Source: an uncultured Draconibacterium sp.
GTDB taxonomy: Bacteria; Bacteroidota; Bacteroidia; Bacteroidales; Prolixibacteraceae
Length of the DNA stretch: 64,000 nucleotides
Reading direction: 5' to 3'
NCBI RefSeq assembly: GCF_963677575.1
Contig: NZ_OY782038.1
Span: forward strand, 682,001-746,000
This document shows, one piece after another, positions 38,549 to 47,801 of the stretch. The notes beneath the pieces were generated by a model, which saw only the letters and a program-made list of their open reading frames with translations, ran no database searches and was not told the DNA's origin. Each line of letters starts with the position of its first letter. Positions within the stretch are counted from its first letter, which is position 1. The translations under genes and the position numbers were made by a program.

Positions 38549-38686
38549 AAAGCACAACATTTTGTATAAGTAATGGCAGGCGATGTGGTAAATATCAACG
38601 TTTGTAGCCCGCTCAAACTGTGTAGCGGTTTGACAGGAAAGTACCACGCAATCTGCCACTACTCATACAATTTACCGTTAGCAACC
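38549..38686 (+). repeat. attC-like site 13
   Basis: AAGCACAAC at about 38550-38558 pairs with cassette 13 start GTTGTGCTT (34658). Right junction GTTAGCAACC at 38677. Subtype as sites 7 and 17. Confidence 0.9.
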
Positions 38687-38708
38687 ATTTTAACAGACAG
38701 CGAATCAT

Positions 38709-39722
38709 ATGAAACCAAATATTTTTGATATTTCAACAAAAGAGTTAAGCCAAGACGCATTTATAACGTGGCTTTTACAATGGGCAGATATAGCCAATGA
38801 AACATACGATAAAAATTTAAATAAATGCGGTTCTGAATTTGTAACGACATTAATTAAAAAAAATCATTCATATTTTAATGAACAAATTAAAAATGTTCGA
38901 GCTGGCAGACAATGGGAGAATATTGACGTTTGGGCAGAAGTTAATGACAAATATCTAATAATTATCGAAGATAAAACGTACACAAAACAACATTCTGGAC
39001 AACTTGCAAAATATAAGTCAATAGCAGAAAAATGGTGTGAAGGTCAAAAATATGAAAAACCAATCTGTGTTTATTTAAAAACGGGAAACGAGTCTCAACA
39101 AAGTTTAAAAAAAGTAATTAAAGAAGGATTTGAAATATATAATAGACAAGAGTTTGTGACTCTTTTAAACAATCACGATTTAAAAAATGATATTTACAAT
39201 GATTTCAAAACACGATTAAATAGAATAGAACAACTTAATCATAAATGGGAAACTAAGGTAATTAAAGATTGGAATGGAAATGATTGGCAGGGATTTTTCC
39301 AATTTTTAGAAAATAAAATAAATCTAATAGGTTGGGACTTTGTTAATAATCAAAATGGCGGTTTTTGGAATGCAGTTTTAAATTGGCACTATTGGGATAT
39401 ATATCCTGTTTATTTACAGACTGAAGAATATAAATTATGTTTTAAAATTTCGACTGACCCTGACGAACCTGTTGTTATGCCAGAAAATGTAACAAGAAGC
39501 GGAATTAGAAATAAACTAAGTCGCTTAATTTTAAATTCAGCAAAAGAAAAAAATATTTCAACAATTAGACGTCCAGACCGATTTGGAAATGGAAAATATA
39601 TGACTGTTGCTATTGTTGATGCAGAAAATTGGCTTGGAGATAGAGAGAAAATAATAAATAAAGAACAAGTAGCCGAAAGACTTTTAAGTTATAAAAGTTT
39701 TTTGCTTGAAACTATTAAATAA
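38709..39722 (+). CDS. PD-(D/E)XK nuclease superfamily protein (cassette 14)
   Basis: 337 residues. N-terminal NIFDISTKELSQDAFITWLLQWAD is typical of the PDDEXK_4-type proteins, and ENIDVWAEVNDKYLIIIEDKT provides the D...E-x-K nuclease residues (Asp about 77, Glu-Asp-Lys about 90). The C-terminal half is unassigned. A probable stand-alone nuclease, often seen in defence islands. Confidence 0.8.
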   Translation: MKPNIFDISTKELSQDAFITWLLQWADIANETYDKNLNKCGSEFVTTLIKKNHSYFNEQIKNVRAGRQWENIDVWAEVNDKYLIIIEDKTYTKQHSGQLAKYKSIAEKWCEGQKYEKPICVYLKTGNESQQSLKKVIKEGFEIYNRQEFVTLLNNHDLKNDIYNDFKTRLNRIEQLNHKWETKVIKDWNGNDWQGFFQFLENKINLIGWDFVNNQNGGFWNAVLNWHYWDIYPVYLQTEEYKLCFKISTDPDEPVVMPENVTRSGIRNKLSRLILNSAKEKNISTIRRPDRFGNGKYMTVAIVDAENWLGDREKIINKEQVAERLLSYKSFLLETIK

Positions 39723-39727
39723 AAAAC

Positions 39728-39867
39728 GGTTGCTAACATCTTATAAATTCTATGGCGGTCTCTGTTGTACGCCAGCAGCGGCTTTCCGTATGTTAGTTTA
39801 GCTTGTATTCGGACAGAGAAACAGCTCGCAACTCCGCCACATAACTTATAATTTACCGTTACCAACC
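39728..39867 (+). repeat. attC-like site 14
   Basis: GGTTGCTAAC pairs over 10 bp with cassette 14 start GTTAGCAACC (38677). Right junction GTTACCAACC at 39858. Confidence 0.92.
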
Positions 39868-39883
39868 ATATTGAAAAGACCAA

Positions 39884-40615
39884 ATGAAACTACTCGATAA
39901 AATAGTATTTGTCTCATTTCTAATAAATCTGATATTCCTAATTTCAGTAATTCTACTGCCTTTTATTGCAATTATATTCCCTGAAACAATAGACAAAATT
40001 CTATTCAGCAAAGACCGGACAACCTTTAATATGGTTGCGACACCCTTAAATTTAATAGTCTTCTTTTTTTGGGGGTATTGCTTATGGTTTCTGTTTAAGT
40101 ATGACAGGTATTCAAAATCAATATTTCCTCTTTTCTTTTTCAATGCATTGTATGCACCAATTTATTACTATCGAGTAAAAATTAAAAAAAGACCGTTGAG
40201 AAATAAAATTAATAAACCTATTGAAGAAACTGAAACTAAAGGAAAAAGTATAAGCGAGGAGGAATTCATCGACTTGACAAGAAATAACGTGTTCGGAGTG
40301 ATTGACTTGTGGGCATCAAAAGAAAGCCAATTGGAGTATCAAAGAAACGTTCCAATAGTGCAAGTCTCTGATGAATTATTCTGTCAATGGGAAGATTATT
40401 ATTTTCCAGCGTCAGATGATTTTAGACAAATATTTAATCCTACTGAATTGAAATTGTTATCGGAATTTGATGAAACTCTAAATGCAATTGCAGATATAAC
40501 ACCTAAAAATCTTCCTTTGATTGATGAATTTATTGAGACAGAGGAATGGAAAACAATGAATAAAAAAGCTATTGAGATAAAAAATAAATTAAATACGGTT
40601 GGTAACAAATTGTAA
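39884..40615 (+). CDS. Membrane protein with acidic cytosolic domain (cassette 15)
   Basis: 243 residues. Three hydrophobic helices (about 7-34, 52-72, 79-95) and a soluble C-terminal half rich in Glu and Asp. No family recognised. The final residues (TVGNKL) and the stop lie inside attC-like site 15. Confidence 0.7.
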   Translation: MKLLDKIVFVSFLINLIFLISVILLPFIAIIFPETIDKILFSKDRTTFNMVATPLNLIVFFFWGYCLWFLFKYDRYSKSIFPLFFFNALYAPIYYYRVKIKKRPLRNKINKPIEETETKGKSISEEEFIDLTRNNVFGVIDLWASKESQLEYQRNVPIVQVSDELFCQWEDYYFPASDDFRQIFNPTELKLLSEFDETLNAIADITPKNLPLIDEFIETEEWKTMNKKAIEIKNKLNTVGNKL

Positions 40616-41409
40616 TATGGCAGGCGGGGGGTTTTAGCGGTCTGACAAGTCAGACCTTGCGCCCACTTTCCTGCGGGTCTGACAGGATTTCTTCCAGAAA
40701 TCCCGCCCGACCACATAGTGTGCCGAGAAGCGATGAATCGGCAAATAAAGTTCATTGCATGCTGTAATTAAGATGGTGGAAGTTGCAAACGAGCAACTGG
40801 GCACCGATGTCGCCTTGCAGGAGGGGGCATCAAACCACCTAAAGGTGCTGTGTTTAAGAGGCATGGTACTGAGCGTTTAGGAAAAGGCTTTACCACGAGT
40901 AAGGTCAGGTGTGGATAAAGGAGATGAACTAACCGTAACCGCTGAAGAGGTGTCGAGAAGTGGCCATATCTAGTCAAAAGCTACGAAGTATGTGACGGAG
41001 TGAAAAGTAGTATTGGAAACAATACTAAGTTTGGAAGTTACCTGTTTACTATCCATTCGGCTGGCGTCATTCAGGCGGCATGACCTTTATCCGGGCTTAA
41101 TTACGGAACTCGGGAACCAGTCACATTGATGTTAAGCGAAAGGTACAACTGGCACACCCTGGAGGCCGAATAGCAATGCAATGTACTGGGGCGGACTAAC
41201 CCGTAGTAGTGATGAAGTTTCTGTAATGGAAATGGAGCGAAGGGGTTAGCTGGTATAGTTTAATTTTTTTGCCAACCTTAAAGGGGATGAGCGTTATAGA
41301 ATTAGCTATATTAGAAGAGCCGTATGACGGGAGACTGTCACGTACGGTTCTGTGAGAGGCTTAGGGGTGAAATTCCCCTTTGCCTACTCGACCAAGTGAC
41401 CGTTAGCGG
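40597..41409 (+). repeat. attC-like site 15, interrupted by a group II intron
   Basis: Left core GGTTGGTAAC pairs with cassette 15 start GTTACCAACC (39858). The site is cut after CCACATA by the intron 40718-41392 and continues CAAGTGACCGTTAGCGG (junction 41402). Confidence 0.9.
40718..41392 (+). mobile_element. ORF-less group II intron in attC-like site 15
   Basis: 675 bp, starts GTGTGCCGAG and ends CTACTCGAC, the GUGYG...AY limits of group II introns. The domain V hairpin (GAGCCGTATGACGGGAGAC... CGTACGGTTC) lies at about 41314-41350. It is closely similar to the intron at 60376-62259 in domains I-III and V-VI but has no maturase ORF in domain IV, so it would need the other intron's protein in trans. 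Same orientation as the cassettes. Confidence 0.88.
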
Positions 41410-41430
41410 TTATTTTAAAAAGACAGAAAA

Positions 41431-42450
41431 ATGTCAAGAATCAGGTATCGACATATCAGAAAAAAAGTAAAAGAATTGGCAAGTAAAATAAACGTACCGG
41501 ACAATTTATTACCATACTACAAATATTCAAATGGAGAACAGTCTCCACTCATTGAGATTGATAGAAATGAAAATCTTCATTATGTTCTCATTGAAAGAGG
41601 AAAGGAATTCGAAAGAAAAACAACTGAGGATTTTGATGAACTTTTGTATTGGATTTTTTCGAGTATTACTGCAATAATGTCTTTTAAATACGAAATAAAA
41701 AATAGAGTAGAAAACAAAGATGTTAGAAGAATTGCATTTGAAAAACAGATAGAACTACTTTCAATACTTGATGAAACCTGGAGTAAAAAAGAATATGAGG
41801 AACATATGAAAATTCTTGAAAAACACCCTTTCGATGATTTATCAGGACTCAGGACAACGTATTGCAGAGAATTACGGGAAAAAGGATTACAAGAAGAACA
41901 AATTGAAAAATTAGCTTTTGAGAAATATCCATTAAATGAAAAACAAGACTTATCAAAAATAAAAATTGATTTGGAGAAAAATGAAAAGGATAAAAACGTG
42001 CAAAATATCGTTGATACATTTTCAATTTTTCATGATGGAATTATCACAAAATGGACTGGCAATAAAACAAATCTGACTTTGACAATTGAATGTCAATATT
42101 TAGCAAATATTATAGATAATTCATTTGAGTTCTTCTTTGTTGATTTAATCAATATCGAAAAAATTAGTTTTAATGCTTGGATGAATCCCATTAATCTACC
42201 CCAAAAAGTTTTTACCGAAATAGACCAAGTTTTCCAAGCAAACCTCGAAATTCTCTCAACCGAAAATTTTGGAGACGAGGTTGTAATTGACTGTAACCAG
42301 CATGACACAAACTTTGACTTTTGCGGGGGAAAGTTGAGTATTAAATGTGATGACATCATAATAAAAAATCAGAATAACAAGGTTCTAACAATTAACGATT
42401 TAGATATAATTTCAAATGAATATTGGAATAATGTAAATGACAAGAAATAA
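41431..42450 (+). CDS. Imm63-like immunity domain protein (cassette 16)
   Basis: 339 residues. Residues about 1-130 resemble Imm63: YVLIERGKEFE, TEDFDELLYWIFSSITAIMSFKYE and DVRRIAFEKQIELL..LDETWSKKEYEEHM. The C-terminal 150 residues (IFHDGIITKWTGNKTNLTLTIECQYL onward) are a second unassigned beta-rich domain, possibly another immunity fold. This suggests protection against a polymorphic toxin without the toxin itself nearby. Confidence 0.55.
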   Translation: MSRIRYRHIRKKVKELASKINVPDNLLPYYKYSNGEQSPLIEIDRNENLHYVLIERGKEFERKTTEDFDELLYWIFSSITAIMSFKYEIKNRVENKDVRRIAFEKQIELLSILDETWSKKEYEEHMKILEKHPFDDLSGLRTTYCRELREKGLQEEQIEKLAFEKYPLNEKQDLSKIKIDLEKNEKDKNVQNIVDTFSIFHDGIITKWTGNKTNLTLTIECQYLANIIDNSFEFFFVDLINIEKISFNAWMNPINLPQKVFTEIDQVFQANLEILSTENFGDEVVIDCNQHDTNFDFCGGKLSIKCDDIIIKNQNNKVLTINDLDIISNEYWNNVNDKK

Positions 42451-42456
42451 AAAAAC

Positions 42457-42595
42457 AACCGCTAACAAATTGCAAATTGCATTGCGGGGTTCGTGCGGTG
42501 TCGTACGCTGGATTCTCGCATCGCAGTTCAGTCCTGTCGGACATGAACGCGCTCCGAAATCCGCAACGACAACTTGCAAGTGACCGTTGGCGGTA
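42457..42595 (+). repeat. attC-like site 16
   Basis: AACCGCTAAC pairs over 10 bp with cassette 16 start GTTAGCGGTT (41402). Right junction GTTGGCGGTA at 42586. Confidence 0.92.
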
Positions 42596-42637
42596 ATATT
42601 GAAAACGCCCTACACATAGAATTGACAAAAATATTAA

Positions 42638-43150
42638 ATGGAAAAACAGATATTTTACTTTAACAGAACAACGAAATGGGATAAGATTACAATCTTTTTG
42701 TATATAGTCTTATCAATTGGATTAACAGTTTATTACAAGAACAACTCTCTTGACTATAAATTACAAAGAGGGATTTTATTTGCTTATGCTTTTGGAACGC
42801 ATTTCTTTTTATATCTGTTTAATTATAAATCGCTAAGAAATTTGAAAGTTTATTTTATTTGGTTTGCATTTGGATTAATTCATCTGTTCATATATTTCAA
42901 ACTAAAAGACGTTGGTTATTTGCAGAATGTAAAAGGACATGCATCAACTGGACTTAGAAATACAGTTCCTTTGTTGATTTTGTACCAAGTTCTAAGATTT
43001 ATAAGTGCAAAAACTCAAGGACAAGAATTGGTTGCTCCAGGAAGAGGTTCTACAACAGACTTATTTGATGATAGAAGAGTTACAATAATTGACTTTATAG
43101 CATTTGCAATTTATATGGCTGCAATGATTTTATTATTTTTCTATGACTGA
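42638..43150 (+). CDS. Multi-pass membrane protein (cassette 17, gene 1; copy B)
   Basis: Identical protein to the one at 26638-27150 (170 residues, four or five helices). The copy begins and ends at cassette junctions, so it reflects cassette-level gain rather than random duplication. Confidence 0.8.
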   Translation: MEKQIFYFNRTTKWDKITIFLYIVLSIGLTVYYKNNSLDYKLQRGILFAYAFGTHFFLYLFNYKSLRNLKVYFIWFAFGLIHLFIYFKLKDVGYLQNVKGHASTGLRNTVPLLILYQVLRFISAKTQGQELVAPGRGSTTDLFDDRRVTIIDFIAFAIYMAAMILLFFYD

Positions 43151-43670
43151 GATTAAATTATATAAATCCCCTTGGAAAGCGCTAAAGCTACTCGGATTGA
43201 CTATTCCACTTATAGCTGTTGGAATTTGGTTGATTTTAAGGGCTGAGAGTAGCCTATTAGATAGGATTATGGGGTGGATTGGTGTTCCATTTTTTGGATT
43301 TGGATTTTTCTTGGCTTTTTTTCATTTGTTCGATAGAAGACATCAGATAATTATAAATACAAATGGAATTTGGGATAGAACGACAAAGCAGGACTTTATA
43401 AGCTGGAATCTGATTAAGAATGCAAAGCCTTTAAATATATTTGGACAGAAGTTTATAAGCTTGACAATGGATAAATCTTTTAAATCAAGGAATAAACAAT
43501 ATAGTTGGGCAAGAAAGTTAAGCAAGGAAGTTGGTTCGTCTGGATTAGATTTGCAATTAAGTCAAATAAAAATCAACCCTATGACAATGACAAAATTCAT
43601 AAAAGAAATGATAAAAACAGATGAACAAAACAGACAAATATTAATAGATAAATACTTTGATAATCAATAA
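43143..43670 (+). CDS. STM3941-family membrane protein (cassette 17, gene 2; copy B)
   Basis: Identical protein to 27143-27670 (175 residues). Overlaps gene 1 by 8 bases as in copy A. No substitutions were seen by eye, which points to a recent event. Confidence 0.7.
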   Translation: MTEIKLYKSPWKALKLLGLTIPLIAVGIWLILRAESSLLDRIMGWIGVPFFGFGFFLAFFHLFDRRHQIIINTNGIWDRTTKQDFISWNLIKNAKPLNIFGQKFISLTMDKSFKSRNKQYSWARKLSKEVGSSGLDLQLSQIKINPMTMTKFIKEMIKTDEQNRQILIDKYFDNQ

Positions 43671-43675
43671 AATAC

Positions 43676-43813
43676 TACCGCCAACATTTTGTATAAGTAA
43701 TGGCAGGCAAAGTGCTAAATATTAAGGCTTGTAGCCCGCTCAAACTGCATAGCGGTTTGACAGGAAAGCAGCCCGCAATCTGCCACTACTCATACAATTT
43801 ACCGTTACCACAC
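43676..43813 (+). repeat. attC-like site 17
   Basis: TACCGCCAAC pairs over 10 bp with cassette 17 start GTTGGCGGTA (42586). Right junction GTTACCACAC at 43804. Identical to site 7 up to the junction. Confidence 0.92.
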
Positions 43814-43825
43814 ATTTTGAACGAG

Positions 43826-44446
43826 ATGCAGAAACTAACAATCATATTATTAATAATTCTGTTTTCCACAGGCATTATCTATTCTCAGGATTTTAAAGAA
43901 AATTCAATTGGAGTAGCTACTGTAAAACTGGACTTAGAAACAGAATATGAAATTGAAATTTTGTTTCCGTACAAGACAATTTCCAACTATGAAATCGAGA
44001 GACCGATTCTTGAATGGAAAGACGTAATGACCAAATTTGTAAATAACTCACCAATTACATTATTCGATGACATAGGAGAATTGGCGACATTAAATTTCAA
44101 AGACTCGATAAAAATTGAATTTTGGTGTGAAAATGACGGTGGAATTCAATTTAGACCAACATTTACGACAAGGATAAAAAAACAAGATTTAAAGAGAGAA
44201 TTAAAAACAAACTTTCAAGCTGACAATGTTTCTTGTTTTGTAATCACAAACATTAACAAGGAAAAAATTGAGCCAGTTTCAAAGAAAATTCCAAACGATA
44301 GAATAAAACTAAGAGGAGATTTAGATGGTAATGGAAATCTAGAGGCGATAATTTGGGCAGAGACAGACGAAACAGGAATCTGTGATTTGTCTTTTCATTT
44401 AACGTTTGGAGAAAAGGACTATTACATAAACTGTTGTGGACCATAA
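43826..44446 (+). CDS. Secreted hypothetical protein (cassette 18, gene 1)
   Basis: 206 residues from the ATG at 43826, which gives a good signal peptide (LLIILFSTGIIYSQ). A longer frame upstream only runs through the attC-like site and is not used. The mature protein is beta-rich and ends LRGDLDGNGNLEAIIWAETDETGICDLS, a short FG-GAP/dockerin-like Asp-rich calcium loop. Function unknown. Confidence 0.72.
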   Translation: MQKLTIILLIILFSTGIIYSQDFKENSIGVATVKLDLETEYEIEILFPYKTISNYEIERPILEWKDVMTKFVNNSPITLFDDIGELATLNFKDSIKIEFWCENDGGIQFRPTFTTRIKKQDLKRELKTNFQADNVSCFVITNINKEKIEPVSKKIPNDRIKLRGDLDGNGNLEAIIWAETDETGICDLSFHLTFGEKDYYINCCGP

Positions 44447-44459
44447 AACATAAAAGAAC

Positions 44460-44915
44460 ATGCAATTTCATTTTAAATTAATTCTCATTGTAACAATAAC
44501 TATTCTTATTGCGAGGGAATTACATGCTCAAGAAACAAAGAATAATTTATTGAAATGCAATATTGAAATTGTACTTGAAATGAGTGAAAACATCGAAAAC
44601 TGTAATGACGAATTGATAGTGAAATTTCTGCAATCATTTGGAAGAGAGTGTAAAAACAATGTGGAATATTGTGAGTTCAGCAATGAAGTTTTGTTTAAAC
44701 TACTACAAAGTCAACCAGAACAATTTTCCAAGGTGCTGACCAAATATAAAGACAGCATTGATTTTAATTATCTAATCCAGGAAATTGAAAATCCTTTACT
44801 TGATTTAGTTAAACTTGAGAATACTCAAAAAAGAATAGTAAAATCAATAAATGACAAAGAGTTAAAAAACAAACTGAATACAGCTTTCAATAAAGCAATA
44901 GAGAAAAATAAATAA
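44460..44915 (+). CDS. Secreted small helical protein (cassette 18, gene 2)
   Basis: 151 residues with a signal peptide (ILIARELHAQ). The mature part is helical with four or more Cys (KCNIEIV, ENCND, RECKN, EYCEF), so disulfide bonds are likely. No family recognised. 13 bases after gene 1. Confidence 0.68.
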   Translation: MQFHFKLILIVTITILIARELHAQETKNNLLKCNIEIVLEMSENIENCNDELIVKFLQSFGRECKNNVEYCEFSNEVLFKLLQSQPEQFSKVLTKYKDSIDFNYLIQEIENPLLDLVKLENTQKRIVKSINDKELKNKLNTAFNKAIEKNK

Positions 44916-44920
44916 AAAAC

Positions 44921-45060
44921 GTGTGGTAACAAATTGTAAATTGCATTGCGGGGTTCGTGCGGTGTCGTTCGCTGGATTCTCGTTTCGCAGTTCCGTGTCC
45001 TTCGGACAGGAACGCTCTTCGAAATCCGCAACGACAACTTACAAGTGACCGTTACCAGCA
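44921..45060 (+). repeat. attC-like site 18
   Basis: GTGTGGTAAC pairs over 10 bp with cassette 18 start GTTACCACAC (43804). Right junction GTTACCAGC at 45051. Confidence 0.92.
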
Positions 45061-45085
45061 AGTTTAAAAAAGACATTCAACCACC

Positions 45086-45994
45086 GTGGATGAGAAAAAT
45101 AAAAATAGAATTTATGACGATTATCTGTTCGAAAAATACTCGAATGTAGATTCGTTTATTATTAAAATAGAAGAGTTTGATAAACTTGACCTAACAAGCA
45201 AAAACTCAAAAGAAATAGGTCAATTATACTTTGAGTATTTTCCACTAATCCCATACATATGGTTTGGACAAAAAATAGAAAGATTTAATAAGCATATTTT
45301 TTATCGAGTTCGGAAGAATATAAATGAAAATGAAGAAGCAATAAATCTAACTAGTACATATTCATATCCAAGTTCTAAACTTTGCGAGCATAATGGAAGA
45401 GCAAATAGAAACGGTAAAAGTGTTTTTTACTGCTCAGACAATGCAATTACTGCTATAATGGAATGCCAACTCAAAACTGGAGACATCGGATATTTGAGTA
45501 TTTGGAAACCCGATGCAAAAAGGGAAATGAGAATTCAATATAGTTTGCCTAGACATTTACGTCCAGACAATAAATGGAATGAAGTCCGAAAAGATATTCA
45601 CCCTTTAATAGAGCAACATTTAATTGAAAATTATAAAGAAAAGAAAGAACTCTATATTGCTCTAATAAATTATCTATTTAAAAAATTTATCTCAGAAAAG
45701 TTTCCTTATCCATTGACATCATGGTTAGCAGACAATTATTTGTATAGTGAAAATTGGATAGATATTCTTTTATATCCGAGTGTCGCAGGTGGACAGAAAG
45801 ATTGTAATATGGCTATTCATCCAAACTCCGTTGACGACAATATTAAGTTTAAAAAAGTAATTAAATTCAGAGTAGTTGACGCGCAAGTAGACAAAATTGC
45901 ATATAGACCAATTTCAGTCGGAGAATTAAAAAATCAAAATATAGTTTGGAGAAAAGCACAAAAAGATGAAAAAGACTTTTCTAAATTTGAATAA
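45086..45994 (+). CDS. RES-domain protein (cassette 19)
   Basis: 302 residues. The RES core is visible as IFYRVR, then NGRANRNGKSVFYCSDN with the Arg and Tyr/Ser of the family, and EPQ-like CQLKTGDIGYLSIW. RES toxins degrade NAD+; this protein is longer than a TA-type RES toxin and has no Xre-like partner next to it, so it may be a stand-alone or phage-triggered effector. Confidence 0.75.
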   Translation: MDEKNKNRIYDDYLFEKYSNVDSFIIKIEEFDKLDLTSKNSKEIGQLYFEYFPLIPYIWFGQKIERFNKHIFYRVRKNINENEEAINLTSTYSYPSSKLCEHNGRANRNGKSVFYCSDNAITAIMECQLKTGDIGYLSIWKPDAKREMRIQYSLPRHLRPDNKWNEVRKDIHPLIEQHLIENYKEKKELYIALINYLFKKFISEKFPYPLTSWLADNYLYSENWIDILLYPSVAGGQKDCNMAIHPNSVDDNIKFKKVIKFRVVDAQVDKIAYRPISVGELKNQNIVWRKAQKDEKDFSKFE

Positions 45995-46000
45995 AAACCA

Positions 46001-46137
46001 GCTGGTAACACAGTACATATTGCAGGGCGGGGTTCGGTGGTACGCCAACTGCGGATTCTCGTTTCGCAGTTCCGTGTCCTTCGGACAGGAACGCTCTCCG
46101 AAATCCGCCACGACAACATGTACCAACCGTTGTGCGT
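46001..46137 (+). repeat. attC-like site 19
   Basis: GCTGGTAAC pairs with cassette 19 start GTTACCAGC (45051). Right junction GTTGTGCGT at 46129. Subtype as sites 6 and 20 (ACAGTACATATTGCAGGGCG). Confidence 0.92.
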
Positions 46138-46194
46138 CATGTTGAAAAAGCAACCATTAAACCATGAATTCCGTCTTATCAAAAAACTAATCTT

Positions 46195-47322
46195 ATGAAA
46201 TCAAAAATTCTGCTATTAATCGTAACAGTTGCTTTTATTTTTGGATGCAAAGATGAATTCGATGAAACTTCATTCAACGGAGTCCTTTCTAAATCATTTC
46301 AATTAGATAATATTGATAACATATCTTTTACTAATGACAACGGATTGCTTATTTCTGGTCCCGCAGGCGAAAAATATACTTTGATTAAAACTGATGAGAA
46401 TCTTAAAATTGAATGGACAAAAAATAATTATGAATGGGGAAACCTTATTTATGGTTCAGGCTTGGTTCAGTCAATCTATTCTTTCCAAATAAACAAAGTT
46501 TTTCAACAAAATAACGGACAATATATCTGTATCGGAACAATTCAAGAAGGGACAGATATGGTATGGTCATCAACATTAATTATAATTCTAAATCAGGATG
46601 GAAATCAAATTCAAAAATTTAGATTCGATGACATGTATGTTTCAAATGTAATAAGAACAAATGATGAAGGTTATATCCTATTTGGATATGGCATGACAAT
46701 AAAACTTGATAAAAATTTCAATCTCCAATGGGAGAAAAATTTTAAGGATAATAAATATTCTCCAATCCAAATTGTATCCACATCAAATAGCGGTTTCGCA
46801 ATTACCGGTACTTACAATGCTTCTCATCAAGTATATTTGAAAACATATGATTCAGAAGGGAATGAGCTTTTAAGCAAAACTTATAAACATGACGAAAACC
46901 CTTCGCTGGAAGGTGGAAATGATATAGTACAGTTGCTTGACGATGGATTTCTGATTGTTGGGAGGGCAGGCAGAACTTTACCTCAAATTACCGATTGTCA
47001 AGTGATTCGGACAAATGAAGTTGGTGACACAATATGGACAAAAAGATTTGAACATCGAACATATAGTTGGTTTGACCAAATTATTTTCAATGAATCAAAC
47101 AATTTTGTTTTTGAAGGAACAATAGGTTTTCCAAATGAAATACAAGAATCTTTTTTAATGAAAATAAACAGTAATGGAGAAGTTCTGGATTCTATGACCG
47201 TAAGTAAATTTGAAAGGATAGTTCATTCACCATTAAATTATTATATAAAAGCAACTAAAGAAAATTCAAACCATATCAAATTGACAATGATAGATTCTGA
47301 TAATTTATTTAAAAAAGAATAA
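46195..47322 (+). CDS. Lipoprotein with beta-propeller-like repeats (cassette 20)
   Basis: 375 residues. Lipoprotein signal with Cys in FIFGC. The mature part has recurring blades (DGFLIVGRAGRT, GFAITGTYNASH, GYILFGYGMTIKLDKNFNLQWEK), like the delta-60/PQQ-like propeller proteins of Bacteroidota. Probably surface or periplasmic; ligand unknown. Confidence 0.75.
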   Translation: MKSKILLLIVTVAFIFGCKDEFDETSFNGVLSKSFQLDNIDNISFTNDNGLLISGPAGEKYTLIKTDENLKIEWTKNNYEWGNLIYGSGLVQSIYSFQINKVFQQNNGQYICIGTIQEGTDMVWSSTLIIILNQDGNQIQKFRFDDMYVSNVIRTNDEGYILFGYGMTIKLDKNFNLQWEKNFKDNKYSPIQIVSTSNSGFAITGTYNASHQVYLKTYDSEGNELLSKTYKHDENPSLEGGNDIVQLLDDGFLIVGRAGRTLPQITDCQVIRTNEVGDTIWTKRFEHRTYSWFDQIIFNESNNFVFEGTIGFPNEIQESFLMKINSNGEVLDSMTVSKFERIVHSPLNYYIKATKENSNHIKLTMIDSDNLFKKE

Positions 47323-47329
47323 AACACGA

Positions 47330-47465
47330 ACGCACAACACAGTACATATTGCAGGGCGGGGTCGGTGGTACGCCAACTTTGGATTCTCGTTTCACAGTTC
47401 CGTGTCGTTCGGACAGGAACGCTCTCCGAAATCCGCCCCGACAACATGTACCAACCGTTGTAAGC
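47330..47465 (+). repeat. attC-like site 20
   Basis: ACGCACAAC pairs with cassette 20 start GTTGTGCGT (46129). Right junction GTTGTAAGC at 47457. Confidence 0.92.
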
Positions 47466-47801
47466 AAGTGTGGAACACCAACTCGACACATTGACACGAT
47501 AAAAGAGAATTGAAATAATACAAAAAACGGATTGACTGGATAGGTGCTCCGTTGATAGGGCGGTGCAGTGCGAGGGAATTTAGTTTGTTTTTTCTCCCCC
47601 CGCGCAAAGAAAAAGAAACCTCGCCCACAAAACAGCACATTTGCAAACTGCTGCAAGCCAGACCTGCAAACCAAAGTTTGCAAAAGAGCTGTTTTTTTTG
47701 CCAGCGCACCAGTGCTAATTTGAAAGTGAATAGTTATTTTTATTGGCAATATTATAATTCATCAATTAAAAGACATTTGAAATAATTAATAACCCTACAA
47801 A
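47466..47801. other. Leader region of cassette 21
   Basis: About 340 bases without a gene. It holds family-2 repeat (c) and could hold a promoter for the long operon; no clear TAnnTTTG box with -33 was picked. Confidence 0.5.
47623..47710. repeat. Family-2 hairpin repeat (c)
   Basis: Outer stem AACAGC/GCTGTT, AC/GA pair, inner stem ATTTGCAAAC/GTTTGCAAAA, end motifs GCCCAC (47623) and GCCAGCGCAC (47700). Upstream of the four-gene operon. Confidence 0.75.

Noticed and set aside
43700..43825. Longer N-terminus for the first gene of cassette 18
   Set aside because: The extra 42 residues come from attC-like site 17; the ATG at 43826 gives a proper signal peptide.
20862..47465. CRISPR array
   Set aside because: Repeats are over 130 bp, palindromic throughout and spaced by whole genes; no short unique spacers or cas genes.
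47552..47785. 77-residue ORF before the HerA operon
   Set aside because: It covers family-2 repeat (c) and low-complexity DNA; no start signal.
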